Assembly: GCA_030685235.1 (NCBI GenBank)
Contig: MU839082.1
Coordinates: 186,001 to 250,000, forward strand
DNA length: 64,000 bases
DNA from: Copromyces sp. CBS 386.78
Lineage: Eukaryota > Ascomycota > Sordariomycetes > Sordariales > Sordariaceae
Reading direction: 5' to 3'
This document shows, in pieces, positions 46,087-56,912 of this stretch. How positions within the stretch are numbered: the stretch's first letter is position 1; every line of letters begins with the position of its first letter. Below the pieces are notes generated by a model. The model ran no database searches. It was not told the DNA's origin and saw only the letters and a list, made by a program, of their open reading frames with translations. The position numbers were made by a program, and so were the translations under genes.

Positions 46087-46954
46087 ATGAGAATCATTTT
46101 CACCAGAGCACTTGTTGCAGCACCAAGACGAACAACTACCACCATCACACTTCCTTCACTGATCCAACCCTTTCAACACATCCTCATACAACCGTATACT
46201 ACAACCAACGTCAAGACCAACCATCCCAAGCACCACCAATCGAAAATGTCCGGCCACGGTTTCTCCAACGCTGATACCGGCAGCAAGCCGGCCGACCCCT
46301 ACAAGCAGGCCAACCTCGACACCGAGGTGCCTCTGGACCAAAAGATCAAGGACCTCGCTGGTTTCATGACCAGCAACAAGTTCAGCATGATGACCACTCG
46401 TGATTCCAAGACGGGATATCTCCTCTCTCGTTGCATGGCGCTGGCCGCTACTGTATGTAGTAGTTCCCCCAAGTTCACCTTCACCTCATGCCATATCCCA
46501 TAACTAACACAAACGCGTAACCAAACAGGAATCCGGCGGCATCGACCTCCTCTTCCACACCAACACCGAGTCCGGCAAGACGGACGACCTCCAGTCGGAC
46601 GAGCACATCAACATCTCGTTCCTCAACAGCACGACGGGCGACTGGGCCTCGGTCAGCGGCACCGCCAGCATCGTCACGGACCGCGACCTGGTCCGCAAGC
46701 ACTACAGCCCCCAGCTCAAGGCCTGGTTCGGCGACTTGGGCGATGGCGTCCACGATGGTGGCCCTGAGGACCCCCGCGTTGCCGTCATCCGCGTCAAGAT
46801 GGTCACCGCTCATTATGCCATCTCGACCAAGAACATTGTCGGCAAGGTGGTGGATGTGGCGCAGGGCGCTATCACGGGAAAGCCGGCGTCGGTGAACAAG
46901 TTGCGGGAGATTAGCGAGCAGGAGGTCCGGTCTTGGAGGTCGTCGCCGCACTAA
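46087..46954 (+). CDS. bli-3: Blue-light-induced protein BLI-3 (PNPOx-like flavin-fold protein)
   Basis: Two exons, 46087-46452 and 46529-46954, encode 263 residues. I recognise the Neurospora BLI-3 protein, a gene first described by its strong induction by blue light. The core (segments DLAGFMTSNKFSMMTTRD, LLFHTNTESGKTDDLQ, WASVSGTASIVTDRD and VAVIRVKMVTAHYAI) is the pyridoxamine-phosphate-oxidase-like split barrel of general stress proteins, which usually binds FMN; no enzyme activity can be assigned. The first 53 residues are Arg/Thr-rich without acids, like a mitochondrial presequence, and a second Met (codon 54, ATG 46246) begins MSGHGFSN, so two forms are possible. GAT...CGAT pairs in the upstream 744 bp fit White Collar control. 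A LOV photoreceptor gene lies just upstream. Confidence 0.97.
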
Positions 46955-47171
46955 GTTGTGGGAAGTTTTGTGGAATCAGAATGATTTATGAGCTGGTGAT
47001 GATAATGAATGTGCCTGGCTAGCTTCATAGTTAGAAAGTCGAGTTAGTGACGGGTCGCTGGGAACGCACTGTGAACTCGTTCACGACTGATAATGGAGTC
47101 AGGCGGTAGCAACATTAGCAGCAAGTTAAATTAATCGAACGTTTTTGAAACAAAGATAAAAAGAAGTTAAT

Positions 47172-48193
47172 TCACTGCTTTCCGCAGTAATCAGCCTTCC
47201 ATATCCTGTCCCAGTTCTCCTTGTCAACAGCAAACTCCCTCACAAAGTCGTGCTCGAGCTCGTGCGTCCTCCGTCCTAGGAGGATCAAGCTGTGCAGCGG
47301 GGGACCCAGCAGATCATCAGCATCACAGAGCTCCTTGAGCGTGCCGCTCACGAACTTCTCCGTCTTTCCACCGACACGGGCACAACCAATGGCCAGACTT
47401 TCGGGACCATAAACGCCCTCCTGCTTCTCCTCCTCGATCTCCAACATCTGCTGCGCGCAGGTGCCGACCGTCATGTACCTAGGCGGCTCGTAGATCTTCC
47501 TGCCGCGCGCCATGTTCTCCAGGCTCTGCTCCTTGACCTTGATGTCCAGCAGGACGAGCGTGTGCAAGCCGATGGAGCGGTTCTCCTTGATGCGGTCGTA
47601 GAAGCTCGCGGGGCGCCAGTTGTCGAGAAAGAACACCATGCTGACCGTCTGGCCAAAGTTGTACAGCTGCAGGCCCGCGGCGCCGACGCCACTCATGATG
47701 GAGGCGTTGGGCACGGTGCGCACCTGAATGCCCAGCTCGCGCGCGCGCAGAACCAGGTCCGTGTGCGTGGTGGCGCCGAACGGGTCGCCGACGACGCAGA
47801 AGGCTACGTCGACTTTGTCAGCATCGCGAAGGATCTCGTCGCTGTCGGACTCGACCATCTCGCGGTCGGCGACGACGATGGAGCGGCCATAGTAGGATTC
47901 CTACTGGAGGAGAAGGGTGGTTAGCATGATCATTTGTGGAGTTGTTTTGGATGAAAACCTCGGGACAAGAAAGAGGCGGGAGGGAGAAAAGAGGAGAGTG
48001 AGAGAGATGAAGAAGACGGAGGCGTGGGACGGAAGACGGCGGCGGCGGCGCAACGTACAAGAGTAGCCTGGTCCACAAGGAGGATGCTGGTGTAAGCCTC
48101 GAGGTAGACACGCTCGGCCTTCTTGACAACCTCGAGACCCTTGACGGTAATGTCCGTCTCATCGGAGAGACCAAGACCAACGAGGTACAGCAT
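47172..48193 (-). CDS. dph-5: Diphthine methyl ester synthase (Dph5)
   Basis: Two exons, 48193-48059 and 47900-47172, are joined across a 158-nt intron (GTACGT...CAGTAG) between codons, encoding 287 residues. Dph5 transfers methyl groups from S-adenosylmethionine to the modified histidine of elongation factor 2 during diphthamide synthesis in the cytosol. The start [20 protein letters not shown] is the family hallmark, followed by [11 protein letters not shown], the SAM-site motif [32 protein letters not shown] and [20 protein letters not shown]. Length matches the yeast enzyme (about 300). It is divergent from the Snu23 homologue with a shared 475-bp promoter region. Secure call. Confidence 0.97.
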
Positions 48194-48668
48194 CTTGGAA
48201 GCTTGGTGGGTTTGGAGCTACCTAGAGGGAACCTTGATGTCCAGGCAAAACCTGAAAGCTGTGCTCCAGATGGAAATTCAGCGAGTTTGGACTGCTGTGG
48301 TGGGGGAGGAATAGGAATTTGAAGGTGGGGTCCAGCACTTCGATCAGAAAAAAACGCGGGGAGATAAGGCAGATCGTGCTGGGTTCAAGGTACCTTTTTA
48401 GCGCCATGTCCCGCTGATGGGGCTTGTCCCACCTGAAAATGACCCCGGGCCTGTCGTTGACGTTGCAGCGCGTTCCGCGTTCCTGGCAGTGACATTCTAA
48501 GTATCCATCATCCATCACGGTTCTCAATTATCCTCGAGTTCAATTTGTAGGCCGAACTTCATTCAACCAAAACACACTCGTTTATTCTCGACCAGATTAG
48601 TACCAATCTCTCGATACAGTCGCACAAGACCTACCGCAAAACCAAAACCCATTTGTCAACCCGCCACC
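48194..48668. other. Bidirectional promoter region of dph-5 and the Snu23 homologue
   Basis: 475 bases between two divergent start codons, so both promoters and leaders are here. No TATA box or other element stands out; the Snu23 side ends in a strong CCGCCACC start context. Confidence 0.6.
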
Positions 48669-49382
48669 ATGTCCAAGAACTCGTCCGGAGGAGCCTACGG
48701 CCAAGCCGCCGGCGACACCGACTTCCGCAAAAAGTACGATCTCGACGAATATGCCGCCAAAGCGCGCGACCGCGAGGAGGCTGAGAAGGAGGAGCGCAAG
48801 GCGCGATGGGAGGCCAAGATGGCCGGCAAGAAATACTACAAGCCTCTCGAGGGCCACGAGACCCTGACGACCGCCCGCTCGGGACACCAAGACTTCAGCA
48901 AGCTGGTCGGCACAACGATGCTAATTCCCGCGGGGGCGGGCGTGGGCAAGCGCGGCCGAGGAGCCGGCCTCTACTGCGAGGCCTGCGACCTGACCTTCAA
49001 GGACAACCTGCAGTGGATCGAGCACACGAATAGCATGCAGCATCAGCGGAACACGGGACACACGGGCGAGGTGCGGAAAGCGACGGCCGAGGAGGTGCAC
49101 CAGCGGATCGAGCTGCTGTGGGAGAGGCTGCAGGAACGGAAGAGAGAGCAGGTGGTCAGTCTCCAGGAACGGCTGGAGGTGAGGAGAGTAGAAGATGAGA
49201 AGGAGAGGGAGGAGAAGAGGAGGAAGAGGAAAGAGGTGGAGGAGCGGAAGAGGCTGGAGAAAGAGGAGGCGGAAAAGGCCAAGACTAACTACGGAGAGGA
49301 CGTGAGGATTGAGGGCGAACACGATGAGGATGATATGATGGCTGCGATGGGGTTCACGGGATTTGGAGTCCCGAAGAAGTAG
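48669..49382 (+). CDS. Spliceosomal U4/U6.U5 tri-snRNP protein Snu23 (ZMAT2)
   Basis: A single exon encodes 237 residues; the ATG sits in an excellent context (CCGCCACCATG). The protein is a component of the pre-catalytic spliceosome. Seen in order: the start region DFRKKYDLDEYAAKARDREE, a basic stretch (WEAKMAGKKYYKPLEG), the C2H2 zinc finger of the U1C/matrin type YCEACDLTFKDNLQWIEH followed by the second histidine in NSMQHQ, a region after it (RKATAEEVHQRIELLWERL), then a long charged coiled coil of Lys/Glu/Arg repeats, and an acidic Met-rich end (DEDDMMAAMGFTGFG). These match Snu23/ZMAT2 in order and spacing. The intron-free structure is unusual beside its intron-bearing neighbours but not alarming. 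Confidence 0.93.
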   Translation: MSKNSSGGAYGQAAGDTDFRKKYDLDEYAAKARDREEAEKEERKARWEAKMAGKKYYKPLEGHETLTTARSGHQDFSKLVGTTMLIPAGAGVGKRGRGAGLYCEACDLTFKDNLQWIEHTNSMQHQRNTGHTGEVRKATAEEVHQRIELLWERLQERKREQVVSLQERLEVRRVEDEKEREEKRRKRKEVEERKRLEKEEAEKAKTNYGEDVRIEGEHDEDDMMAAMGFTGFGVPKK

Positions 49383-50308
49383 GCTGGTCCTGGTGTGGGT
49401 ATATACTGTGGGTTTGTCCTACCAGTTGTCAGATGTCGGGGGGTATATAAGGCTCTTTTGCGAAGATCTTGCGGAAAAGGATATCAGTTCGATTCTGATA
49501 CGGGCCCCACTTTGTTCTTCTCTTTCCTCCCCTTCTCCGAGTTGCCTATTGGAGGTCGTACAAGATATCAAACACAGCATGGGATGGCGTTCTGGGTTTG
49601 GGTGTTTTTTTGGTTTGTTGACGGTTTACACAATAGCTGAGATGGTGTTTCTGAGTGGAGATAACTTGGAGAATACCAACATGGACTATGCTGTAGATAC
49701 GCTACCCACTGCCGTTTGACATATCAAAATCTGAAGTCTTTTGGGGGCACCTGGAGCACCATAGTATCGCTGTTCACTTGGACAGACTGATGCCATTGCC
49801 CTTGCTCGCCCTGTCAGCGATGACTACGACCCCACTATCCGTTGCGGAAGGATCGATCCAATCTGGAGTGCCGGTGGGGCCGAAAGCACGGTGCCGGACC
49901 GCAGGAGCGATCCCCGCCCCGCCCCACCAACTGGATCTACGTCGACCGAATGTCGCGAGCTTGATCGGTTTCTACCAACAATAACATCCATTCACCGACA
50001 CCAACGCCACCCTCAAGTTTATGAGAATTTTTCGCGGCATTCATCAGGGTTATCGTTATTCAGCTGCTTGACTTTTCCAAACCTAATACCACGAAACCGA
50101 ACATCGTACGATTCCCTTTGTTCCACCCATCTCACCGTGCAGCTCCTTTGCTTGCTGCCAGTAACGTCACCTTTCCTTTGCGTCTGACAGCGACATCCCG
50201 AAAGCGCATCAACGGTCATCGGCACTTCTCACCCCTTGCCTACCGCCGAGACAAGAAGAAAAAGACCACACGAGCATATCCCGCCGGTAACAAGACCAGC
50301 AATTCACA
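49383..50308. other. Intergenic
   Basis: 3' flank of the Snu23 homologue and promoter/leader of the E2 gene. No feature supported. Confidence 0.5.
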
Positions 50309-51079
50309 ATGGCCCAATCGTCAGCAGCAGCGACGCAGCTCCGCAAGGAACTGAAGCAGATGCAGAAGGACACGGACATCCCGGGGATATCATGCGGCCT
50401 GGTGAACGACAATAACATCTTTGAGTGGGAGGTGATGTTGATGATTCCCGATGAGGTCAAATATTATGGCGGTTCGTTTTCCCTTTCCGAGACTCTCTCC
50501 TCTTCCGTTCTTCTCTTTGTCCCTTTACACTTCCCCGGTCAATCAACATTCCACACTCGCGTCATTATCAATCACACCATGAACGCAACCTACCTACATC
50601 CACCTGCCTAGCAGGCCTGCATAACATCATCCCATTCCCATCCGCATCGTACCTACCCGAAGCACATATGTCCATATCTACATAGCCCGATACTGACCTG
50701 AGAAACAAAAACAGGAGCCAACTTCCGCGCCCACCTCGTCTTCCCACCCAACTACCCGCTCATGCCGCCCACGTTCACCTTCCAGACTCCGATCCCTTTC
50801 CACCCCAACATCTACCCCTCAGGCGAGCTCTGCATCAGCATCCTGCACCCGCCCGAGGAGGACAAGTACGGGTACGAAGACGCGTCGGAGCGGTGGTCCC
50901 CCGCGCGCTCTCCGGAAAAAGTGCTGCTGAGCATCATCAGCTTGTTCAGCGATCCGAACCCGGATAGCCCGGCCAACGTCGAGGCTGCAAGACTGCTGAG
51001 GGAGGAGAAGGAAGGGAAAAACAAGGAGTTTAGGAAGAGGTGTAGGGCTTGTGTCAGGGAGAGTTTGGGGGAGGAGTGA
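50309..51079 (+). CDS. Ubiquitin-conjugating enzyme E2 (UBE2G1/Ubc15-type)
   Basis: Two exons, 50309-50471 and 50715-51079, encode 175 residues. The UBC fold is complete: LRKELKQMQKD helix, FEWEVMLMIPDE, NFRAHLVFPPNYPLMPP, HPNIY and the active-site segment GELCISILHPP with the catalytic Cys. It also has the EEDKYGYEDASERWSPARS insertion that marks the Ubc7/UBE2G/Cdc34 class, and PNPDSPANVEAARLLRE near the end. The insertion (EDKYGYE) is closest to UBE2G1 and fission yeast Ubc15; Ubc7/UBE2G2 of ER-associated degradation is the alternative. The 243-nt intron uses a weak donor, GTTCGT, yet the joined frame YYGGANFR is exactly what the family requires. Confidence 0.94.
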
Positions 51080-51681
51080 TTTGATGGTGGCAGGGGCAGC
51101 CTGGGGAGATTGTGGAGATGGATGAGAAAGAGGGGAGGATAGGATGATGGGATGTGCAGCGAGTTTGTTCATGTTTTCGAGCGATATCCATAACGAATTA
51201 CGAAATGCTACGAGAGATGTGCTAGCATGGGGAGATTGAACTGAAGGGATTGCCGGCTTGTCTTTATGGTTGGCCTGGGCTGTGAGCGGCTGTGACCAGC
51301 AACTTGCTAACCAGGAGACCGACATTTAAATACCACCGAACTGCCACGAAAAGCTCAATGACAAGCGCCATAGATCATGAAAACCGATACTTTTTGGTGA
51401 CGTGAAAAGCCCGCGTACACCTTATCTAACCAAAGAATATCTAAAAGAAAATGCAATCCAAACTCCCAGGCACCGCTGCCGTCCACATTGTATAGCATCG
51501 CCGATAACAACAGCAAAAACATGATATCTCCCTGTCCTTAACCCAAGATATGGCTCAACCAAGAAGGTATATATAGACCAAAACAGGCCCTCTATGTTCT
51601 ACAACATAGCAAGCACATCCCGCTCTTCCCAAACACCCTTCCTCATCTCATCCCATCCCATCCCCTTCTTACATGGGTAGC
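51080..51681. other. Convergent 3' flanks of the E2 and carrier genes
   Basis: No coding or RNA feature recognised. Confidence 0.55.
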
Positions 51682-52798
51682 TTAGTTAAAAGCCTTGTTC
51701 ATAGCCTGATGAGCCAACTCAACGCCCAAGAAAGTAGCAGCGTTAGCAGGTACAGCTCTAGCCAGCGCCGGCGTAAAGCCAGGGAAGAAAGCCTTGTAGC
51801 CACCCGCCCTATACAGCTGCTTAACAACGCCACCAATCGTCACGTTGCCCTCGGCAGTCTGCAGCCTGCTCTTGACGGTATCGATCGGGAAGACAGGGAT
51901 CCACATGGCGACACCGGCACCCGCACCAGCAACGGTGATGGCGCCCAGCGACAACTTGCCGCTGGCCTCGCCAGTAACGGGGTCCTTGGGCGTCAACGCC
52001 TTCTTGATGTACTCGTACGCGGCGAAGTAAGCGGCGGAACCGGGGCCGTCGCGGGCCAGGGTGGCGACGGAGCCGCGGAAGACGGAGCGCACACCGCCTT
52101 CCTTGTACAGCTGGCGGACGACGTCCATGCCGCCCGAGTACTTGGGCTTCTCGCCGGGGGCAAGCTTCTGCTGGCCCTGGACTTGCAGGATCACCTTGAC
52201 GCGCTCAAAGGGGGCGGTGATGGCGGTCATGGGGATGGCGGAGAAGAAGCCGGCGGCGGAGATCTGGGCGATGGAGAGGTTGCCGTCGGGGCTGACGGTG
52301 GAGGTGGCGCGCACGATTTGCTTGCCGAGGTCGTAGCCCCAGAAGGAGACGGCGACTGTTCATGGGGAGGGGGTTAGCACATGGTTACTGGGCAGAGAAA
52401 GGGGAGGGAAAAGTTAAAGAGGAGGGAAGGTGGGAAGACATACACATGGGAGTAACACCAACAAGCGGCGCGCTGACACCAGCGTAGAGACCCCTCCTCA
52501 GACCATCCTTGGCGATAGACTTCTTGACGACATCAATGGCACCGGTGTAGACACCCTTCTCGGCTGTTTGGAGGCGGACCTTGGCGAGATCGAAGGGGTG
52601 GCCGACGACGACGGCGCAGACACCACCGAAACCACCAGCGACGAAAGACCTGATCTGGGAGGCGCCCGCGGAGGCGGCGGCCTTGGCCTCAGCCTTGATC
52701 TCGGCCTTGAGCTCCTCCTTGGTCTCGGGGATGTGAGGCAGCTTCTCGACGACGGCCTGCTGGATCTTGGCGCCTGGCGACGAAGTGGTCGACGACAT
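51682..52798 (-). CDS. Mitochondrial carnitine/acylcarnitine carrier
   Basis: Two exons, 52798-52444 and 52355-51682, encode 342 residues. It is a member of the SLC25 inner-membrane family with three repeats, each with the Px[DE]xx[KR] signature: HPFDLAKVRLQ, APFERVKVILQ and FPIDTVKSRLQ. Repeat ends RRGLYAGVSAPLVGVTPM, VFRGSVATLARDGPGSAAYF and AFFPGFTPALARAVPANAA are characteristic of the Crc1/AcuH carnitine carriers, which bring acetyl- and acylcarnitine into mitochondria for growth on fatty acids or acetate. An N-terminal extension of about 50 residues is charged and Ala-rich (KEELKAEIKAEAKAAASAGA). An ornithine/basic amino acid carrier is the nearest alternative. The leader carries a TG/TATG microsatellite just upstream of the ATG. 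Confidence 0.9.
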
Positions 52799-53817
52799 TT
52801 TGACTGTGTGTGTGTGTATGTATGTATGTGTGAAGGGAGGTGAGGAAAGGTTGGCGCAAGAGAGAGATTCTTCAGGCGGGAATCTTCAGTCAAGCGCGTT
52901 GTCGCAAAAGAAGTTGGTATTGGCGAGATGTACCGGCGTCTGGTGTCGTTCGATCGAAGCAGCAACTGTTGTCTGATGTCCTGCGAAATGCGCGTCTGGT
53001 CTTTTGTGTCGTCTGTCTGTTCAACGCGCAACCGGAAACAAGGTTGACTGGAGTCTTTCGGTGGGTTTCGGCGTTCGGGGATGTTCAAAGTGGTGTACAA
53101 TATGCACGTTTAAAAGCAACTGTAAGCCGAGATAAGTATGTTCCAGGGTTGACTCGCGCGAAGGGGTGGGATGACAGGCAGGCAGGCAGGTGGGTGGGAT
53201 GAGATTAGAGGCAGAGCGTGTTAGGGATGGAAGAAGGAGAAGAAGAAGAAGAAGCAGTTCGTCTGATGTGTGAGAATTCCTAGGAGACCGGAGTGTGTGA
53301 TCAAGGCGCGCGCCGGGCTTTTGAGAAAAGAGAAAGACCGTCAAAACAAGTCCCGACGGCTTGAATCGCATCCCACCGGTGGCCATACGAGACGTCACTT
53401 GTCCTCGCCCGCTCTCACAAACCTCGGCAAAAAGGAAGCGCACAAAGCATGCTCCCCCACCTTCTCTCCAGTTTTGGGTGGGTTCAAGCCCGCAATCCGG
53501 ACTTGTATCCACCGAGTGGCCGCGTTAGCGCCTCTCGTCCGGCAGCGCGACGAGTCTGGAGGAGCCTCAAAATGTCCGGGTACATAAGGTATGTACTGTG
53601 TATCGATGACAAGTGCCTATGTGAAACGGCATGTATCTGGCGTGGACACGAGGGAAGATATTGGCTTGCTCGTCGACGATGAGCTCGCCGGATATTTTAT
53701 AGCGCATCTCCAAATTTCTCCAATTCCCGCCCTTGATCATCGCCAGAACCTTTTTGGCTTCTTCGCTGTCTTCCGTGCTCACTGGCGCATTCGGCGGCCC
53801 TCGAAGGGAATGAATGA
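52799..53817. other. Carrier-gene promoter region
   Basis: Upstream region of the carnitine carrier with an (AAG)-rich tract at 53231-53254 and the TG/TATG repeat listed separately. A minus-strand segment at about 53590-53790 (ELIVDEQANIFPRVHARYM) has coding-like codon choice but no recognisable model. Confidence 0.4.
52805..52832. repeat. TG/TATG microsatellite
   Basis: (TG)n grading into (TATG)n immediately upstream of the carrier ATG; on the mRNA strand it is a CA-rich repeat in the leader. Confidence 0.9.
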
Positions 53818-54776
53818 ATGGCATTGGCGGCGGACTCCACCGCGCAAGGTACCTCTACCGCGGTATCCACCCATAAAGGTACCCTTTCACCGTCCACTGG
53901 GCGAGTCGGCAGTGTCACATTCCTCGGCACCAAGATTCTCCTCCAGGTCATCCGGGCTCCTCTTAAAAGCCAGCAGGCCATCCAGGGAGATGATGATTCA
54001 GCCAGTTGTGTCCCCATGATGAGTGTTCCTCCTGTTCTTCAGATGGAAATCCGAAAAGTATCGTGTGTATCACGACTCGTCGCCGACATTCATGATAACG
54101 AATTCGGGGCGCGTTCGGCGCAAAGGGGAGAGCTTACAATGCATCATCCCTGGAACTCCGCGGGCACCCTGCTGGGGGAGAGCTCAAGCAAAACCTGGAG
54201 CAAGGGGACTTTCTGATTTGGGGCTTTGGGGATATCTCCATCCGCGGTGAAACTGTCCAATGGACGCGGCGTGTTTCGCTGCCCACGCCTCGACATGGCA
54301 TCATCGTGGATATGAACATGATCATCCAACCCCAGATTTGGTCGGATCAAGACGATGCGCCCTATAATCGTCACGGGAAATTGGGAGGTTGCGGCTTACC
54401 ATTTCGAGTCGTCTCTCGGACGTACGGCAAGTGGTCACACTGGTCAGTGGTCACTGAGAGAAAGAGTGATGCCCTGGGGGCCTGGCCAATTGGTGAAAGG
54501 GAAGCCATTTTGCCAAATTTCGATGCCAAGACGTTGTACATTGGGGGTGTGACAACACAGACATGTGAAAGTCGGGTTACAAATGTACAACCCGCCGGGT
54601 TTTGGGTACGGGACGTACTCGACGGCACGCGTGCTGCAATGCGTCAGTGGGTGAAACGGCAGCATCGCATCGTCACTCACTGCTGGAAGCACGAAACGAA
54701 AGATCAACAAGCCGGCTGGGTTGTCTGTTCCTTGGTCGCAGATCCCCAAAAAAAATCAAAAAAATCAGTTGTTTAG
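53818..54776 (+). pseudogene. Frame-broken coding island, family unknown
   Basis: An ATG at 53818 opens 132 codons with C-rich third positions (segments GRVGSVTFLGTKILLQVIRA and MHHPWNSAGTLLGE). At a G5 run (about 54174-54178) the protein-like reading moves to another frame: ELKQNLEQGDFLIWGFGDIS, then GETVQWTRRVSLPTPRHGII and VDMNMIIQPQIWSDQDD. After about 54400 the second frame stays open to 54776 but looks less coding. A third frame also looks protein-like at 54041-54140 (WKSEKYRVYHDSSPTFMITN). A single-base indel in the G-run would reconnect the two main halves, so this is either a recent pseudogene, a sequencing error in a real gene, or a gene with an intron I cannot place. No domain recognised. 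Confidence 0.4.
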
Positions 54777-55046
54777 TACAATCAGGATCTCGCCGCTCTT
54801 GACGAAGCAGATGCTCTGTCAACAAAAAGGACAGAGGTAACCTCCAAGCTTATGTACAGTAAGAGGCCCGGCCCCAAGCCCGAGCTCAATAGTACACCCA
54901 TTATCATATGCACGCGGCCACCTCATTACAAGCAGTCATTTCCCGTCCTCTACCACAATCCTCATTTTCACATCATTAGCCAACATCTCCAGTCATGCCG
55001 CGTTATTAAGACAAAGACTTTCAATATGTTAATCGACCTTGCTCCC

Positions 55047-56912
55047 CTAGAACAGATTGGTGCTCTGCGATTGCGAGTGAGGACTCCGGCCCGCTCCGCA
55101 CCAACAGCTAGACTCGCCCTCACGCTCAACCTGTAGCGTGATGTCGATGTGGTGTCCCAACAGGTAGTTGCGCACCCGATCACGAACGTCCTCCATATCC
55201 GCACCCCGAACCGCCTGGACGTGCATCACCCCCAACAGCATGTTCGCAGAGCTCTCCTCGCCCGAATTGCGATCGTCGATCCAGAACTTGGGCACCGAGT
55301 AGCCCGCGACGCCTCGAAGACCCGAAATACCCGATAGCGTTTCCCGAAGGTTGTACTCGGTCTCCGGAGGGATCGTAAGCAACAGTCTCCGTGCAGAGGA
55401 CATGACAAGCGGCAACGACGAAAGAAGAATCAAAACGGCGATGAGGAAACTGGCAAGCGGATCCCACCCGGACCACGGGACAAAGTGCGTCAAGACGGTC
55501 GAGACAATGACAGCAGCACTGCCGAGTGTATCCGCCAGAACGTGCAAGTAGATGCCGTGCATGTTCTCGTTGTCGTGCGAGTGGCCGTGTGAATGCCCTC
55601 CGTGAGAATGGCCGTGGGAGTGGCCATGATCGTGCTTGTGGTCGTGGCTGTGGCTGTGGTTGTGACCGTGGGCATCTGAATCGCCGTGCGAGTGCGAGCG
55701 CGAATGTCCGCCGCCGCCGCCGCATGGTGATCCTCCATGAGAGTGTCCGTGGCCGTGATCATGGCCATGGTGATGATGCCCAAAAGCGGCCATGCCGACC
55801 AGGTTCACCAACAAGCCCATGGTACTAACCACAAACAGCTCTCCCAGTCGCTTGGTTTCCCTGCCCTCCATCATCCTCTCAATCGCCTCGAACATGATCT
55901 CCACACTGATCAGAACCAGAAACACACCGTTGGCGAAACCGCTCAGCGTCTCGATCTTGCCAAAGCCGTACGGAAATCGCTCGCTAGGAGGCCACTTGCT
56001 AGCAACAGCTGCGAACAAGCCAACTGCCAAGGCAACACAGTCGAAGAACATGTGTATACTGTCGCTGAGGAGACCGAGGGAATCTGTGACGTAGCCGTAA
56101 AACGCTTGTACAGCCATGAAAGAGAGGTTTATTCTAGGCAAAAGGGGGTCAGCCAAGCCAAACATGGTGCTGACCGCAAACCATAAGGGGTACACTTACG
56201 ACATGAAGTAGAAGATGCGTCGAGAGTCCTTCTCCGTCATCACCGCATGGATCAACGGGTACTTGGAGGTATACGGGAGCAGAAACGCAGTGAACCTCGA
56301 CCACTCAGCAGAATGGTCATGGTGCGAGTGCGAGTGCCCATGATGCGAGGTGGCCGTAGCTGGCGGCTCAAAGCCGTGTTCCTTATCAAAGCCAGCGGTC
56401 GTGGGCGTGATGATGGGTCGTCCGCCAGCGGTTGAGCCCGTCCGAAAGTGCTTGATGGCCCCTAAAGGCGGAATATTGGGGCGTATCTTTGTAGGTCCTG
56501 GTCCCCCGGCATCGTGAGAGTGGCTATGGTCGTGATCGTGGTCATGGTCGTGGTCGTGGTTATGATCGTGGCTGTGGTCATGGTCATGGTCATGGTCGTG
56601 ATCGTGATGGTGAGCATGACTGTGGTTATGGCCGTTGCTTTGCGTCTTGTTGTGGGAATGCGCTCCAGTTGCGCGCGAGTCCCTACGGCTCCGCGAAGAA
56701 CCTAGGGAGCTCAGAGAAGGGAGAGATGGGATCGACGGCGGTGTATGGGAGTGCGCATGCCCATGTGAGTGATCGTGGTGGGAGTGTCCGTGCGATTGTG
56801 GTTGCGAATGATCACAATGGTCGTGTCCATGACCATGGGAGTGCAAGTGGTCTGAGGCCAAGTGATGGTGTTGCGGGTATGTCGACCCCGGCAAGGCGTA
56901 CGAGGTAGCCAT
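55047..56912 (-). CDS. CDF-family zinc transporter (Msc2/ZnT5-7-like)
   Basis: Two exons, 56912-56200 and 56133-55047, encode 599 residues. The cation-diffusion core begins at RRIFYFMSINLSFMAVQAFYG. It carries the metal-site motif DSLGLLSDSIHMFFDC (D...HxxxD type in TM2), FPYGFGKIETLSGFANG, and the second site HVLADTLGSAAVIVS in TM5. There are two exceptionally His-rich tracts: the N-terminal cytosolic region (residues about 15-140, long HDHDHDH and HSH runs) and the TM4-TM5 loop (about 362-425, HGHSHGHSHGG). Such loops deliver zinc to the pore. The GHHIDITLQVE end is the CDF C-terminal domain. By similarity it would load zinc into the ER/Golgi; homology to Msc2 is inferred from layout and motifs. 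Confidence 0.92.

Noticed and set aside
53478..53495. GGTTCAAGCCC, another B-box-like match
   Set aside because: No A-box at tRNA spacing and no acceptor stem.
53567..53824. 85-codon minus-strand frame with coding-like codons
   Set aside because: No start context, upstream exon or family match; kept only as a remark in the intergenic entry.
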